A stretch of 64,000 nt of DNA from Phoronis australis (taxonomy: Eukaryota; Phoronida; Phoronidae), in the NCBI GenBank assembly GCA_002633005.1, contig NMRA01000195.1, positions 232,546 through 296,545 of the forward strand, written 5' to 3'. Every line of letters starts with the position of its first letter. Position 1 is the stretch's first letter. Made by a program: the position numbers and the translations under genes. Positions 1 through 12,409 of this stretch are shown here, one piece after another. The notes under the pieces are model-generated. The model was not told where the DNA came from and did no database searches. It saw only the letters and a program-made list of their open reading frames with translations.

Positions 1-29
1 CCCCCCCCCCCCCCCCCCCTAATCCGCCA
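1..29 (+). mobile_element. MITE family A, truncated 3' terminus
   Basis: A run of C followed by TAATCCGCCACTG matches the right terminus of the family A element found complete at 60029-60189, which ends in C-rich sequence then TAAATCCGCCACTG. Only the terminus lies in the window. Confidence 0.6.
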
Positions 30-1519
30 CTGTGAGTCACCGTATCTCACCGGCCTCATTGCTCTTTATGTGCCGATTGTCAGCGTGCTGATTATGTATA
101 ATAATTTACTTATTTCTCTTGCTTGACCTTCTAAAGAATCCGATGGCTGCCGCTCGTTGACTACGAACGCCATCTATCATTACGATCTCGACTCTACTAC
201 TTGACTCCCGTCTAGGCGACCCAGTCGCAAACGGAAGCATTTGATAGTGATTGCTTATGTAAAGTACTTTCTATGACCAATTTTAGAAAAACATCAAAAG
301 CGTAACGTGTTTTCCAAAGTATCACGATCATTTGTAAAATTGTTTACACTCGATGGTTCCTACATGAGTTAAAAGAAAACTTACCGCAGCAGAAAGATTG
401 GCTGTAATCGGTGTTTGTTCCTCTGAATGTTCTGTCTCATCATCCATCCTTAGTCTGTTCCGGGAAACTGCCACCGTAAATTCTTTATATAACTGCCTGT
501 CTAAGCATAATGCCCTAAGACATAAAATTTGAAAAATCAAAAATGTTAGACCAAGAAACAAAAGAGCAGAAAATATGAGTGTTATCTTATTTTGGTGTAC
601 TTGTTATCATAGTAGTGTAAGGTGCAGGGATATCACACTTAGAATTGAAGGTGATCATCAAATGATTGTTGTTCATCCAGTGTCCACTTTCATTGTGGAT
701 TGGTGAACTGGCATGCATGCGGGAGTACGCGTGTGTGCGTTTTCATTCTTTTAAATCTAGTACACGCAGACGGTACTATAGGCAGTCTTCTGTCGTTGCT
801 CAAACAAAAACCAGACATTAACTACCGTGTGTTCTTGCACTGAGGAAAGGAGCATGTTCACAGCACTAGGGAAAAGCAGGTCTAGACCTAATGAAACTTT
901 GGTCTATGAAGAAAATGTTCCCTTGCCCATCAGTGACAATAGTACACAGCCTCGCAGACTTCATACGAGCAAAAAACATGATGCAAAAGATTTCCAAGGT
1001 TACGTGTCACTGTTCCTAAGGTTCACTTCTCAGAAAGCCCACTACTCTGAAGTCTCACTACAATTCACTACTCTGATTGTGCTAATGAGTCGGAACTGAC
1101 ATGAATGAAATAATGTTTTTGTACCCATTTAACAACCATTAAAAAGGTATGCAAGAGTTGGATAGTTCTTAAAACGTTGTTTACAACTGAGTTTCGTTCC
1201 AATCACTGCCAATCGTGGCTTCTTGCATGTAACTAACGACTCATTCTCAAGCAGGGACAAACATCTGGGGTACGGGTCAGGGCTGTGGTGACCTGAAGAC
1301 TGAATGGGAGTCTCTGACTTTGTGAGAAGTGGCAGGGACAGGGTAGCCTTCTAAAAACGTTTAGTTTCGACCACTTCCGTAGGGTGAGGCAATTATTCAT
1401 CAATATCCCTACTTCGTATTCTTTTACTAAAGGATAGTAAACCTTGTGAGGATTTCCACCAATACTCGTACTGTCACCTGCTAATCACTGGCGCCAATCT
1501 TCTAAGCTAAAAGTGTACA
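30..1519. other. Intergenic, no gene seen
   Basis: Short open frames occur on both strands (for example at 328-561 and 827-1099) but none has a recognisable domain or splice-linked partner. I see no RNA gene or clear repeat. Confidence 0.5.
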
Positions 1520-2160
1520 AAACCCGGTTTTATCTTATTAACAGATGCAAAAAACGACTTTCCCATCCAGTTCTCTGAAACAAAATAATGCTCGGCTGGG
1601 CAACTCTCTAAGTTTTGAGAAAAATCAGAAAACCCCTTACAAATTCTGCTATAGGGCAAACGTGACCTATGCTTTTAGCGAGTTACATGGCGTCTGTGGG
1701 AAGAGACCACCCACAAATGACCATAATGTTTAATTCGTGAGATAGTGGGTATGAATTCTTAAAAGATTCCTTCTTCATCTTTCAAAATTGACGCCAACGA
1801 TGTAACAGCAAGTGAGAGAATGAGGATTGGTTGAAATCATTAAAATAGGGTTTAGAATCCTTTCTAAGGAAGGAATCACGTGAAAATTCATACACCCCAT
1901 ATCAAAGTTTGGATAATATGGTCCTTGCTGGGTGGACCTTTCTCACAGTTGCCGAGTAATTCGCAAAAAGCGTAGGTTGCGCTTGCTCGTATAGCAAACT
2001 TTGAAAGGAGTGTTCAAATTTTTCAGCAAACTTTTGAGGGTTGTCAATGGTTACAGAGTATTATTTTGTTTCAGAGAACTGGGTGGGAAAGTCATTTTTA
2101 TTATCGGTCAATAGGCCAAACCCGGATTTGTTATCCTTTTAAAAATGCAAGAACGTACTT
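1520..2160. mobile_element. Foldback (long hairpin) element, family B
   Basis: The left arm, about 1520-1790, is the inverted complement of the right arm, about 1865-2150. The match is strongest around GACTTTCCCATCCAGTTCTC (1556-1575) against its complement at 2074-2093, continues through CTGAAACAAAATAATGCTC, and persists at lower identity to the centre (for example ACCTATGCTTTTAGCGAGTT against ACCTACGCTTTTTGCGAATT). No protein is encoded. A diverged relative lies at 54330-54720. The class is inferred from structure only, and the outer ends are approximate. Confidence 0.7.
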
Positions 2161-4095
2161 AGTTTTCCGTAATCTTACGACATACAGGCAATTTCGTATG
2201 CGCATGAAATCAATAGTGCGCGGACGTTGTTTTTGGTACTAATACATGTAGTTCACCCCTCAGCGCATTTAATAACCGAAGTATAGTTTACTTTTGCATG
2301 TAAATGTTCAAAAATTAAACCTAGGTTCGAAAATTTAGATAATTTCGGAGTAATGAGCCTTCGGAGTACTGAACGTTCAGAATGGTGCAAAAATACAACC
2401 AGATAAAAATTTCTTCAAGTAATTCTCAGACTATAAAATGGATAAAGAGACATTAAAAAGTGTTGGTGAGAAATACCGGATTTAATTCAGCTACGAAGGC
2501 TAAAATCTTGAGCCTGAAGTTCAAATTTAACTAGAAGTCTTAACTCGAATCTAGTGGTCATCAAGTGCGAATTTGATTTGGAGTATATAGCAACTCATTT
2601 GCATAAACTGTAATCTACTCGAGCACAGAATAATAACTACTTAGTGATCTTGAGTTAGCACTAAATTGAGAAAGGAAATGATAAAGAAAAATTTCGATTT
2701 TCGTTTGGAGTAGAAAGGCTGGACCCCGACCCCTGGTGATATTTTCAAGCACTATCCTGTCCATCCAATAGTAACCCCCAAAATGCGTTTTCGGTCTTAA
2801 ATCGATTTAATTCTTAGATCTGCGTGTTTTGCACGACTGCACGTGGGGTATTTGCATACCCGTGCATTGTCTTTCCTCTCCGGAAAAGGGTATTCTTTGA
2901 TGATAATAGAGCGTATATTGGGTTTTTGCCGCGTCAGTCAGTTTAAGGGGCAAGAACTGTTGGCCCAAGCGTTGCCGGCATGGATTTTCCTCATACAACG
3001 TTCTCCAGGAAACATATATACCATTTTCAAGGATGTCGTTTCCAACAACGATCTCTTGAAACAAGTACCATTAAATTTCAGGGGCATCTTTGTTCCATAA
3101 GTCCACTTACGATACTATACACGTAATAGCTGTATAGTGCCTTTCTTTTAATTGCTTCGTTATCATAAGAAAACAATTAAAACTTCTCAACAGCTAGCAA
3201 TCAACCAGTCAACCAGGCTAAAACTTAAACACTGGCAACTGCCTGCATCGGGTGTCGCATCCAATGCAAGCATGAACCGTACTTGAAAATAGGCGTTAAG
3301 TAATGTGGCGGATGTTGATATTCTCTCTGAACTATCTCATGGTTGGCATTTCCTTGAACTTTACTGTGTGAATAAGAAAAATATCCGAGTATGAAAACCG
3401 CAGTGCGTTTTCAGCTTCACTCTGAGGTGAGTGTGGTGCTACGTGTATGTTTTTCTAGGCCTACATTAGTTTTAAAACAATTATTTTACCTGCTTAAGCT
3501 GATGCGGCTGCAGTGTAGGTATCTGTCATTCAGACTGCCTGCGTTAGACCGAGAAGTCTTACTATTGATTGATCCGGGTGATTATCAATCACTCACGAGT
3601 TCACCTGGGTATTCCACCGCTATCTCTGCACAAGGCTACTGGGTAGGGCCAATACATGTATTTACATGTAAGTTCACTGTCGACTCATCGTGTAGCCCAG
3701 CTTGCTAACCTGAAGCACTTGAACCTCAACAACAGCTGCAGTAAAACTGGTAGAGCTATTGATTTGCGACTACTGAATATTTGTTCAGTTATTGTAAGAA
3801 CAGAAATCAATGAGGTTTAGTCCCACTAAATTGACCGAGAGAATTAGTTCCCTTGTGTCATCTCTGACTGAGTATCAATCAGCCTGATCCAATTTGCATC
3901 GGGTCTGGAAAAATTTGATTTCAGTAAACAGGAAATATTTTTTGCGAACCGCTTTTATCTCCTCCGTGTATACTACATTAGCTAGAACAAGCATGTCACC
4001 GGTGCACTTAAACGTACACTGGGAAGAGGCCATGCACCCAGTATGCTTGCTGTCATAACACTTATGGGAGGCGCAGTACGTGCTACATAATTCCT
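2161..4095. other. Intergenic, no gene seen
   Basis: AT-rich, with overlapping open frames on opposite strands around 2807-3100 and a 105-codon frame at 3391-3708, none of which resembles a known domain. No repeat family member was recognised. Confidence 0.45.
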
Positions 4096-4324
4096 GTTTA
4101 TTTCCGACATAAATTCGAATTTTGTCTGACATAAAACAAAATTATACATGTATCTGGGATAAATTAATTTATGTCTGACATACATAATTCTCGAATAATG
4201 ATCGTACGCAATCCATTAATGTCAACACGATTCTATTTATGTCAGACATAAATGACATAAATAGGCCTATAACGACCATTACTCTAGTCATATCTGACAT
4301 GTATCTTATTTATGTCTGACATAA
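4096..4324. repeat. Palindrome cluster 1, core TTATGTCWGACATAA
   Basis: A 19-bp perfect palindrome around a central A, ATTTATGTCAGACATAAAT, lies at 4235-4253. A 15-bp version, TTATGTCTGACATAA, is at 4310-4324. Imperfect copies occur near 4097-4114, 4120-4136 and 4166-4185, with half-sites between them. The spacing is irregular, unlike a simple tandem satellite. Confidence 0.75.
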
Positions 4325-5051
4325 GTTAGCCAATGAGAATCATCGATACATTCATTGATTCAGTCCGCAATGTTTCCAGCCGATTCAGTAACCTTTTAAC
4401 GTTCTCAACCAGCGTTGACGATTTCATCAATGAATAAACTTGCAACAAACTCGTTCTCATCTCACTTAAAATTGTTTGCAGAAAAACGGAGTGGTCCACA
4501 AGACATGCCATGTTTGTGTAGCAACCGTCATTGGAGAATTTTATCGACCGGAAATCTGCCGTTTAGTAATATCTCGTGACATTACTTCTGTGTCCCCGTC
4601 CCACGTTGATATCACGGAAGTTGATCTAGACTCGGGGCAATTATTGCATTAGCGATGTCTTCGCGGCAATAAAACACTGGGTGAAATAAATCGAAATGTC
4701 CGAGGAGAGAAAGTGGTATTTTTTAACGTTTCTGGCTTCTGAGGTTGAATTCCTCATGAAATAGTAAGAAAAACCGTGACCTTTCTCGGAAGAAATCCTA
4801 TAAAAAATTACCAAAACGCTGCAATGTGCCTTTATTTTTGACAGCAGTTTTGAATCCGGGTGCGTGTTTACTTTAACTTATTCAGTCAGCCTGGTAAATA
4901 ATTGGCGTTTGGCCCCTGATATCGAACAAAAGACTGAGTCTGGCGATTAACAAACGAAAGATTGACGCCCATATGATAACTGGTATCGTATGGAATACGG
5001 ACTAACTGGGAGTTAGTTGTTATGCGATTCTCATTTGCTGACTAATTGTCA

Positions 5052-5262
5052 CGATTTATGTCAGATATAAACAGAATAATGGTGGATATTAATCATCAAT
5101 ATCTGATATAAATAGGAATGTGGTTGGCATTAATGAATTATGTACATTATTCGACAGTTATATTGGATATTGATTATTTTATACCAGATATTATTTATGT
5201 ATGCCATAAATCTTCTTATGTCTGACAAAAGTCTGATTTATCTCTGACATAAATGGGAATTA
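5052..5262. repeat. Palindrome cluster 2, same core as 4096-4324
   Basis: Degenerate copies of the ATTTATGTCWGACATAAAT palindrome occur at 5054-5072, about 5098-5113, 5212-5231 and 5236-5254. The cluster lies about 730 bp from cluster 1, and the DNA between (4325-5051) lacks the motif. The pair may be the ends of one element. Confidence 0.65.
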
Positions 5263-7802
5263 TGTCGCACTGCACCAACCATAAACGTTTACTGAGATTT
5301 CATTAGTAGTGTCAGTATTCGAAGCCCAAGTAGAGCTGCAGTCCGGGTTCAAGTTTATTTGGGTTGCCTACACAATTTAACCGGATAGCCCTGAGTGAAA
5401 TTTATGCCCACTTGGTGGTCTACTGCTGAAATCTAAATACCTGCTTTGGTTGTATTGTGAGCAGATCTACGAAACTGGGGTTTCCCAAAGTCAAATTCGT
5501 GTTTCAACTCCTTGTTTGATGTCTAAAATCAATTACCATGTGTTTCGCTCAAGAAAAACCCTTACCTTAGGTTTGAGGTTCATTTGATTAAGATGCGATC
5601 TGGCACGAATATTCAATCTACTGTCACCACAAATCAGCCTATCATATTTTTTTAGGTTTCATGTAAAACGCATACAATTTCTATTCCGGGATCAGGCACT
5701 TCAGAATTCATAGGGGGTAATAAAACATTCATTTTCTCAGTCAGGACCACACACTCTTTGTTAAGCCGTGTGAAGTTACGCAGTCCAAGTAGTACGTTTG
5801 TATGACTAAGAGCAGGGTTTACAAAGAACTACAGTACTTTCGCTGACCTTGCATGTCATGTCAATTTCAAAAGGTAGTATTGAGTATGATGGACACCAAT
5901 GATTTACAATAATCCTCTAAACTCTAAGCCTTGAACTTGATGAGCTATGACGTTATCCAGCACTTTGTATACCTTGACCAATAGGAAAAAACAAATGACA
6001 AGCGCTTTAACGCTGTCATATTTACAATTCTGTACATATTATATGATGTTGTATAGAGAATCCACTGTTCACATTTTAGGTGTGTTGTTTTCTACTGACG
6101 ATGTTTTAAGTTAAGAAAAGAAACTTCTGGACTCTATATTTAGTAAGTATAGTGTTGTAAACATAAGATAACATCACTCGCTTAAACGTATCGTATGCAT
6201 ATGTACCATGTAACACTTTTTCGCACCTCAATTGTTATGGTGTTGTTTACTGAAATTGCAGAGGTGGGCAAGACGACAGATCGAGATAACTCGACTTGAC
6301 ACATCTAAAAGTATAATGAAAATTCACGAAGTTGCTCAAACTGAGTCTGACTTTAGGCCTATATTAGTAGAAATTACAACTTCCAGCACTTTTTGCGTAG
6401 ATTTGCTAAGGGTTCACTGGTCATGCGTTGGTTCGATCGCCGAAGTGAGTCCATGACGTCTTTTCGGAAGCGGAATGGTGTCGTTGAATTGGTTTTCTAG
6501 GTGTTTATTCTTGAACAATTTCCTCAGCCGGTAGAATATTTTCGGAAAAGGAGGTGAACTTGGACTGCGCACCGGCTACACCGCCGGCAGAGCCGAGTTG
6601 ATCAGTAGATCAGAGAGTTTCAGCTAGGTATGATTAGCACTGCGCATGTCGAGGTCCTTGGATACCGCCTTTGTAGCCCACTCTATTCTATTTTAAGTTT
6701 CAGGAAGCCTTATTCTAGGTTATCACCGTTCGTATTCAATAATTCAACCAGTAAAATGCTGTCAGACACTCGGAGGCTTAAATACCAATAGTTTCACTCT
6801 GAGGTTAAGTAGGGTTGACTACGACTGTCGCCGGAAAGTAATTAATTTTATCAAAATATGTGCAGGTGCTTCAACGAAATTAATTCCTCTTCAAGTGTCC
6901 CTAGAACATCTCCCAGCAATGTTCACGATCCAAAATGCAACATAGGTTTGCCTGCGGGCTCACTTGTGTGGCCCGGTTATTTGTGATGGGGAGGCGGAGT
7001 CAAGCATTTGGACACTTTTATTTTTTTTTTTCCTCCGAAGGTGATTGTTTTCATCCACTATTAATGCCTACAACCCAGTTTTGGCGTGCTTTTCACTTTT
7101 CGTAAATAGTTCATGGTCTTTTGGAAGCGTCGACTTTGGTTCGAGACAGAACGAGCGGTGCTCCAGAGACTGGCACTACGGTTTCCGCAGACCCCGTCTG
7201 GCTTGCATGTTTTTTTTTTTAATTTTTAGGCAAAATCGTCATCTTCAGACTTGGAAATTACGGGTCACTAACACATGGACCTCTTCAGATGCTTTTCACG
7301 ACTCAAAACCAAAAGTTTTGATCTGGGATACAGTGGCGGATATAGGATATCACACTGAGGGGGCCCAACATTTTGTCTGTAAACATTTGCGCAAAGAACG
7401 ATTGTAGATGCGCATAGCACCGAATGGGGGGAGGTCGGGAGGGGAGCAAACCCTGCCTCCCCAATACGCCTATGACTGGATAACAACAACCTCGCATAAT
7501 ATCGCATGCATTCCGTATGCAGTTGATTTCGCACAACGGAGATCGATCAATACGTGTCTAACCAGGTTATCACTAAAACTACTACTGGCAAAGATATAAC
7601 AATACTGGTTGGAGTCCTTAGCAGCACAGAATATCCAACCAACCCCTAAAAATATGTTAGCGCAAAAATAAAATTTTAATTGTAAGAAAACATGACTTGA
7701 AAAATCGAACCACCCTTCTAAATATAACTGGGATTTCACCTGTAGTAAAATATAAAACACACCACACCACCTGAAATTCAATTTAAAACATTGCACTAGT
7801 AG
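5263..7802. other. Intergenic, no gene seen
   Basis: Open frames such as 6232-6456 and 7045-7407 have no recognised domain. At 7331-7450 a segment beginning CAGTGGCGGATATAGGAT resembles the terminus of a short inverted-repeat transposon, but I could not find a convincing partner end. Confidence 0.4.
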
Positions 7803-7958
7803 CGAATCTACTGGGTGGGGGGGGGGCAAGGAGGGTATGGGCCCCCTAAAATTCTCCTTGGTTTCATTTGGCAGTTCAGGGGTGCAAATGTTTGACGGGC
7901 AAAATCCTGGCTAATATTCTGCCCTGGTCCCCCAACTCAAAATCCTGGATCCGACCCT
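7803..7958 (-). mobile_element. MITE family A, near-complete, reverse orientation
   Basis: Read on the minus strand it begins GGTCGGATCCAGGATTTTGA followed by a G-rich run, and carries the internal landmark GCCAGGATTTTGCCCGTC and then a C-rich right end. This is the same order as the copies at 60029-60189, 60559-60715 and 62638-62801. There is no coding capacity. The termini have decayed, so the limits are approximate. Confidence 0.75.
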
Positions 7959-9347
7959 GGGCACAACTAATTTTTGCCTCTAACCTGCCATTTGACAACA
8001 AAAACAGTTAACTGTGTTACACATACATTCGACAATACCTATTTGACATGTCACAAAAAGGCCAACTTTCTTAAAAAGCACAGTAAGCAAGTCTTTCCAT
8101 TTCGATTTGACAAGAAATTAGTCATGTAGGAGCTGATGGAGCACAAGAATGTGATAATGTGATGTGGAGAAAAACACCCTACTAAATTAACTCCTCTCAT
8201 TTTCCTGTCACCACAGTGACACAAATCCCCAAACAAGGCCAGATAAACTAGACAAATTAATAATTCATAAGTTTAAGGGGTTTAATAGTCAGACGATTTT
8301 CGAAGACAAATACACAACAGGAAAAAAATGGCCCAGGTGTTCAACGAACCACACTTGAAAAGCACCATTGATTTTGGTAGTGCAGTCAACTCCAACCCCC
8401 CAAGCAGCCAATCTATGTCACACTGTACAGGACACCAAATAAAACATATTTCTTGTTTACACTTACAAGGCAACTCAACTTCTAAAGAGCAAGTTGCTAC
8501 AATTCGAACACATACGATTGTTGTTGCTTTTGTACCTTACAGAGCTCCAGTATACATGTAAGTTTCCATGTTCGATTAATATCAACAGGGGGCACCACAG
8601 TAGTCCAAAAATCAACTGGTGCCAGCATATGCCAGTCACATAACCCTGTGCCACATATTATTATGATTTGATTTTTGATAAAAAAGGAGGACAAGCAAAC
8701 ATAAGGAACTCACAGACGAAGTTTTCATTGAAAGATGAAACAGCCAACAGGGGGTGCCATAGAAGTGGAGTCTCACTGAAAATCGAATGGTGTCAGAGTA
8801 TACACGGCGTATACAGCGATATATCTATGTACCATACTGGGTATTGACTTTCATGATCCATGAAAGCTTTTGAGGAAATCAAGGGACCATTGAAGGTGAC
8901 TGCATGACAAATGGATGGGACGCAACTTCAAAATTATATTGTGGATGCATGGGGAAACTGCTGCTGAAAATGCCAAACTGAGTCGGCTAAATAGACTATG
9001 ATGCTTAATGAATTCTGATATAAAAAGTGATTTACTAATGAAAATGTCATAGAACATTTAATGATGTAACAATCAGAGAATTACAGCATTCATGCTCAGC
9101 GAGCAGCTAGGGTATAATGATTGTCATTACATTAAAACTAGAAGGTACGTACATGCTAAGTATTTAGTCATCAACAAACATGAATTCTTTAAAAGCAACA
9201 TCTAAAGGCACATGTCCACATGAGTTCAACACCAGCAAGAGAGGATTTTACATCGATGGAAACTGTATCCATAATAAACAGGAATTATTAAATAACTTAA
9301 AAATTGCTGCTCATCACCAACACTGAGCACTAGAGTATTTGCATAAA
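7959..9347. other. Downstream flank of the coiled-coil gene
   Basis: There is no independent gene. On the minus strand an ATTAAA hexamer at 9057-9062, about 286 nt beyond the coiled-coil stop codon, could serve as its polyadenylation signal; it is a non-canonical variant and unconfirmed. Confidence 0.35.
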
Positions 9348-12300
9348 TTAAGTTGCAGAAACAGTTGGTGTACGGAGTTGCCTATCAGAGTCTTTTCTGG
9401 GTGTATGCTTAGGTCTGCCTGATTTGGCAGTTGTGGGAATCTGTAGCTTCTGTTGTGATTCTGACTTAGTCAACAAATTCATTGCTTCCTTATGAACTTG
9501 CTGATTAGTGACATTGTTTGTGAGGAAGCCAGAAATATCATCAATCGCATCATCGAGTTGTGTCTGAAGCTCGCCAACTCTCACGCCATTTTTGTTTGAT
9601 TCATTCTCCATCTTGTTCAGGTTGGTTTTTGTGTGTAGACCTCGAATCCTGTAGTATTCCTCCAGGGCCGAGTGCATTCGTCTCTGCAGGCCATGCAACT
9701 GGAAGAGAGATATTGTTGTTAGCAGACACTGGATGACTCTATTGACTGAGGTCATGGACTACGGTTAGCAAATTTAAATAAAATGAGATGCAGAAGTTTT
9801 GAGAAGAATGGTACAGTGCTAAATATTATGGCAAGAACAGATTAAGACCCACCCTCTTAATGTACAGCAGGTTATACACACATGCAGAATACTGTTCAGT
9901 TATCTTCCCATAAGAAGCTGGAAAATGTCCTTGGAATAATCCAACACAAAATTGGTTGATGGAAGTCAGAGAATATATTTACATATAGTGTCACCCACAA
10001 TGCATAAAAACCAAATACACTGATTTACCTACAGGTTAATGTTTAATTATTTAACAACTATAACAACCGAAACGTCACATCTCATTTTTGTTGTCAGCTT
10101 CAAGCAACTGATAAATATGTTTTTAAAAGTCTAAAAACTGAGAAGAAAAGGATCAAAGCAAAAGAGGTAAATAGACAAAATGGACACTGCACAGTCTATT
10201 TTAACCCAAATCTAAGCTCATCCACAGGACATCTAACACCCAAAAATAGGGCGGCAACAACAACCCCAACTGCAAATCCACCATTTGGCAACTAGGATTA
10301 CACGTGCTGGCAGCTGTTTTGTGGTGGCACCTGAGAGTGGATTAAACCTCCTGCAGACGCATGACCAAGACATCCACCTATTGAAATGGTTGACCAAGTC
10401 ATCCACTAATTGACACACATGACTAAGTCATGCACCAATTGATACAAAAGACCAAGTCATCCACATATAGACACACATATGACCAAGTGATTGACACACA
10501 TGACCAGCTCATCCACCTAATTGACACAGTTGACCAAGTCACCCACCAATTGATACACACGTGACCAAGTCATCCACCTATTGGCACACATGACCAAATT
10601 GTCCTTGTACCTGTTTCACATCTTTGATTGTGCTCTCCATGTGTACCCTCCTATCATAGACATCCATCAGCCGACTCTTGATAGAATTAGCCTGATTCTG
10701 TAGAACACGATATCGCGATGCAAGCTCAGCGTTATACTCTAGGTTTCTTAATAGGTCGTCCTGAAAAATGATATAAAACTCATTAACCTTACCCAAAAGA
10801 AGAAAATATTTTATGAAGGAGATTAAGGTGAACCCTTAATAGGCAAGTCTGTGCATTTGGCAAACTATTTACAAAACCATAGAATTTAATGTTTGAAAAC
10901 GAAACTAGCAGAATTTGATTGTGGTCTTGGGTCAGATTAAGGATTAAATAAGCAAAAAAGGAAGGCTTTTATTTATAGCAAAACAACTGTATCAAAAAAA
11001 TGACTTAAAGATTGCTAGTTTTCTAAATTATTGTTTTGTGGTTGGACGCCTCCGGAAAATTGATCACGCCATCCCATCTTCGACAGGAGGATGTCTGCAG
11101 AATTTCGTGAACTTCCACCTTAGGTGGTTTTGGAGATACAGCAGCAGATTTCAAAGGGTCAGGCATAACAGCATAATGCATCCGCAAGGGTTCATAAAAA
11201 CAGGCACAAGAGACAGTATTGCAACTAACATTACCTTCATTTTCTGAAGAACATCCTCTCTCTCAGTCATGTGATTGACATGTCTTTCTTCATTGGCCAC
11301 GAGACGAGCTGTGTGCAGAACGACGAGACAGTAAAATACAGAGACTCAGCATAAGAAGCAGATCAAACAAAAATGGTGATTGACACACTGCCAACCTAAT
11401 GATAAAATACAGAGACTCAGCATAAGAAGCAGATCAAACAAAAATGGTGATTGACACACTGCCAACCTAATGATAAAATAATCCAGAGTTGAGCTCATTA
11501 CAGGTTCAGGTTAAAATGCCAAAAAATCAAGCAGTGGTCTATTTCATGGAGTTGATTTTTGGAGAGAAATTTGGGCTTATGCTTCCACTTGACAATTGCT
11601 GAAACAGACTTGGTCAAATAATTACGTGGGCACCACATTCTAGAAACAAAATTATAGAAATTACCTCTCAGTAACTAGCAGTTTATACATATTTATCCTC
11701 AGAGACTTTGCACTTTTGCTCATTGACAAGTGAGATTTAATCCTTTTTCAGAAATATTTGTGTGGAGTGGCTGCGTAAGACTAGTGAAATTTCAGGTCTT
11801 AAATCACTGATCATGAAACAGACCATGGTCAAATAGAGCAACTCTAGTGTTAGAGTACTGAACCGTCCTGTTCCCATTCCACTTACAGCCATAATGCAAC
11901 AGCTGGACCAGCATAATGTATTGAGTACACGTCTCAGACAATAATTTACAAACTCAGGTTTTTAGTTGTCTTAAGTCACTTTAACAACATTGATAAGGCA
12001 AAGTTGAAGTTGTATTAACAGAGCATTAATTGTTGTCCGATTTAAAGGTTGGGGTGGTGCTTTGACTATGGTTGAAATTTGCTCCATCAGATGTTTAGTG
12101 TCCTTAGCGTCCAATTTAGCTAGTCTTGGTGAACTCCACCAGGACACACTCTCAGAGCCAAATATAAAATAAATAAATCAAGGACAAACTCTCAGAGTCA
12201 AATACACAACAGATCAAGGACACACCCTCAAAGCCAAATGCACAATAGACCAATGGTAAGTGCCATCACAGTAGCACACACAGACATCCCAAAGGCTGAA

Positions 12301-12409
12301 CCTAGCTGTGCAATCGAACTTACCTTTTATCTCATTGATTTTAGTGGTCAGTTCCGCATTTCGACTTTTGATTTCATTAAGCTGAAGGTCTAACTCATCC
12401 TGGATTTCA
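9348..12409 (-). CDS. Coiled-coil gene, C-terminal exons 15-18
   Basis: Exon 15 (12409-12324), exon 16 (11308-11235) and exon 17 (10760-10611) continue the helix. Exon 17 has LEYNAELASRYRVLQNQANS. Exon 18 (9698-9348, 116 residues and a TAA stop) begins LHGLQRRMHSALEEYYRIRG, continues as helix to about its midpoint, then becomes a basic, Thr/Pro/Ser-rich tail ending TPTVSAT. Phases 2-1, 1-0, 0-0, 0-stop are consistent. A 71-bp tandem duplication and a 30-bp-type minisatellite lie in the flanking introns. Confidence 0.85.

Noticed and set aside
2807-3100. Overlapping 85-codon frames on opposite strands
   Set aside because: Each is the near-complement of the other, with no domain, splice partner or codon signal.
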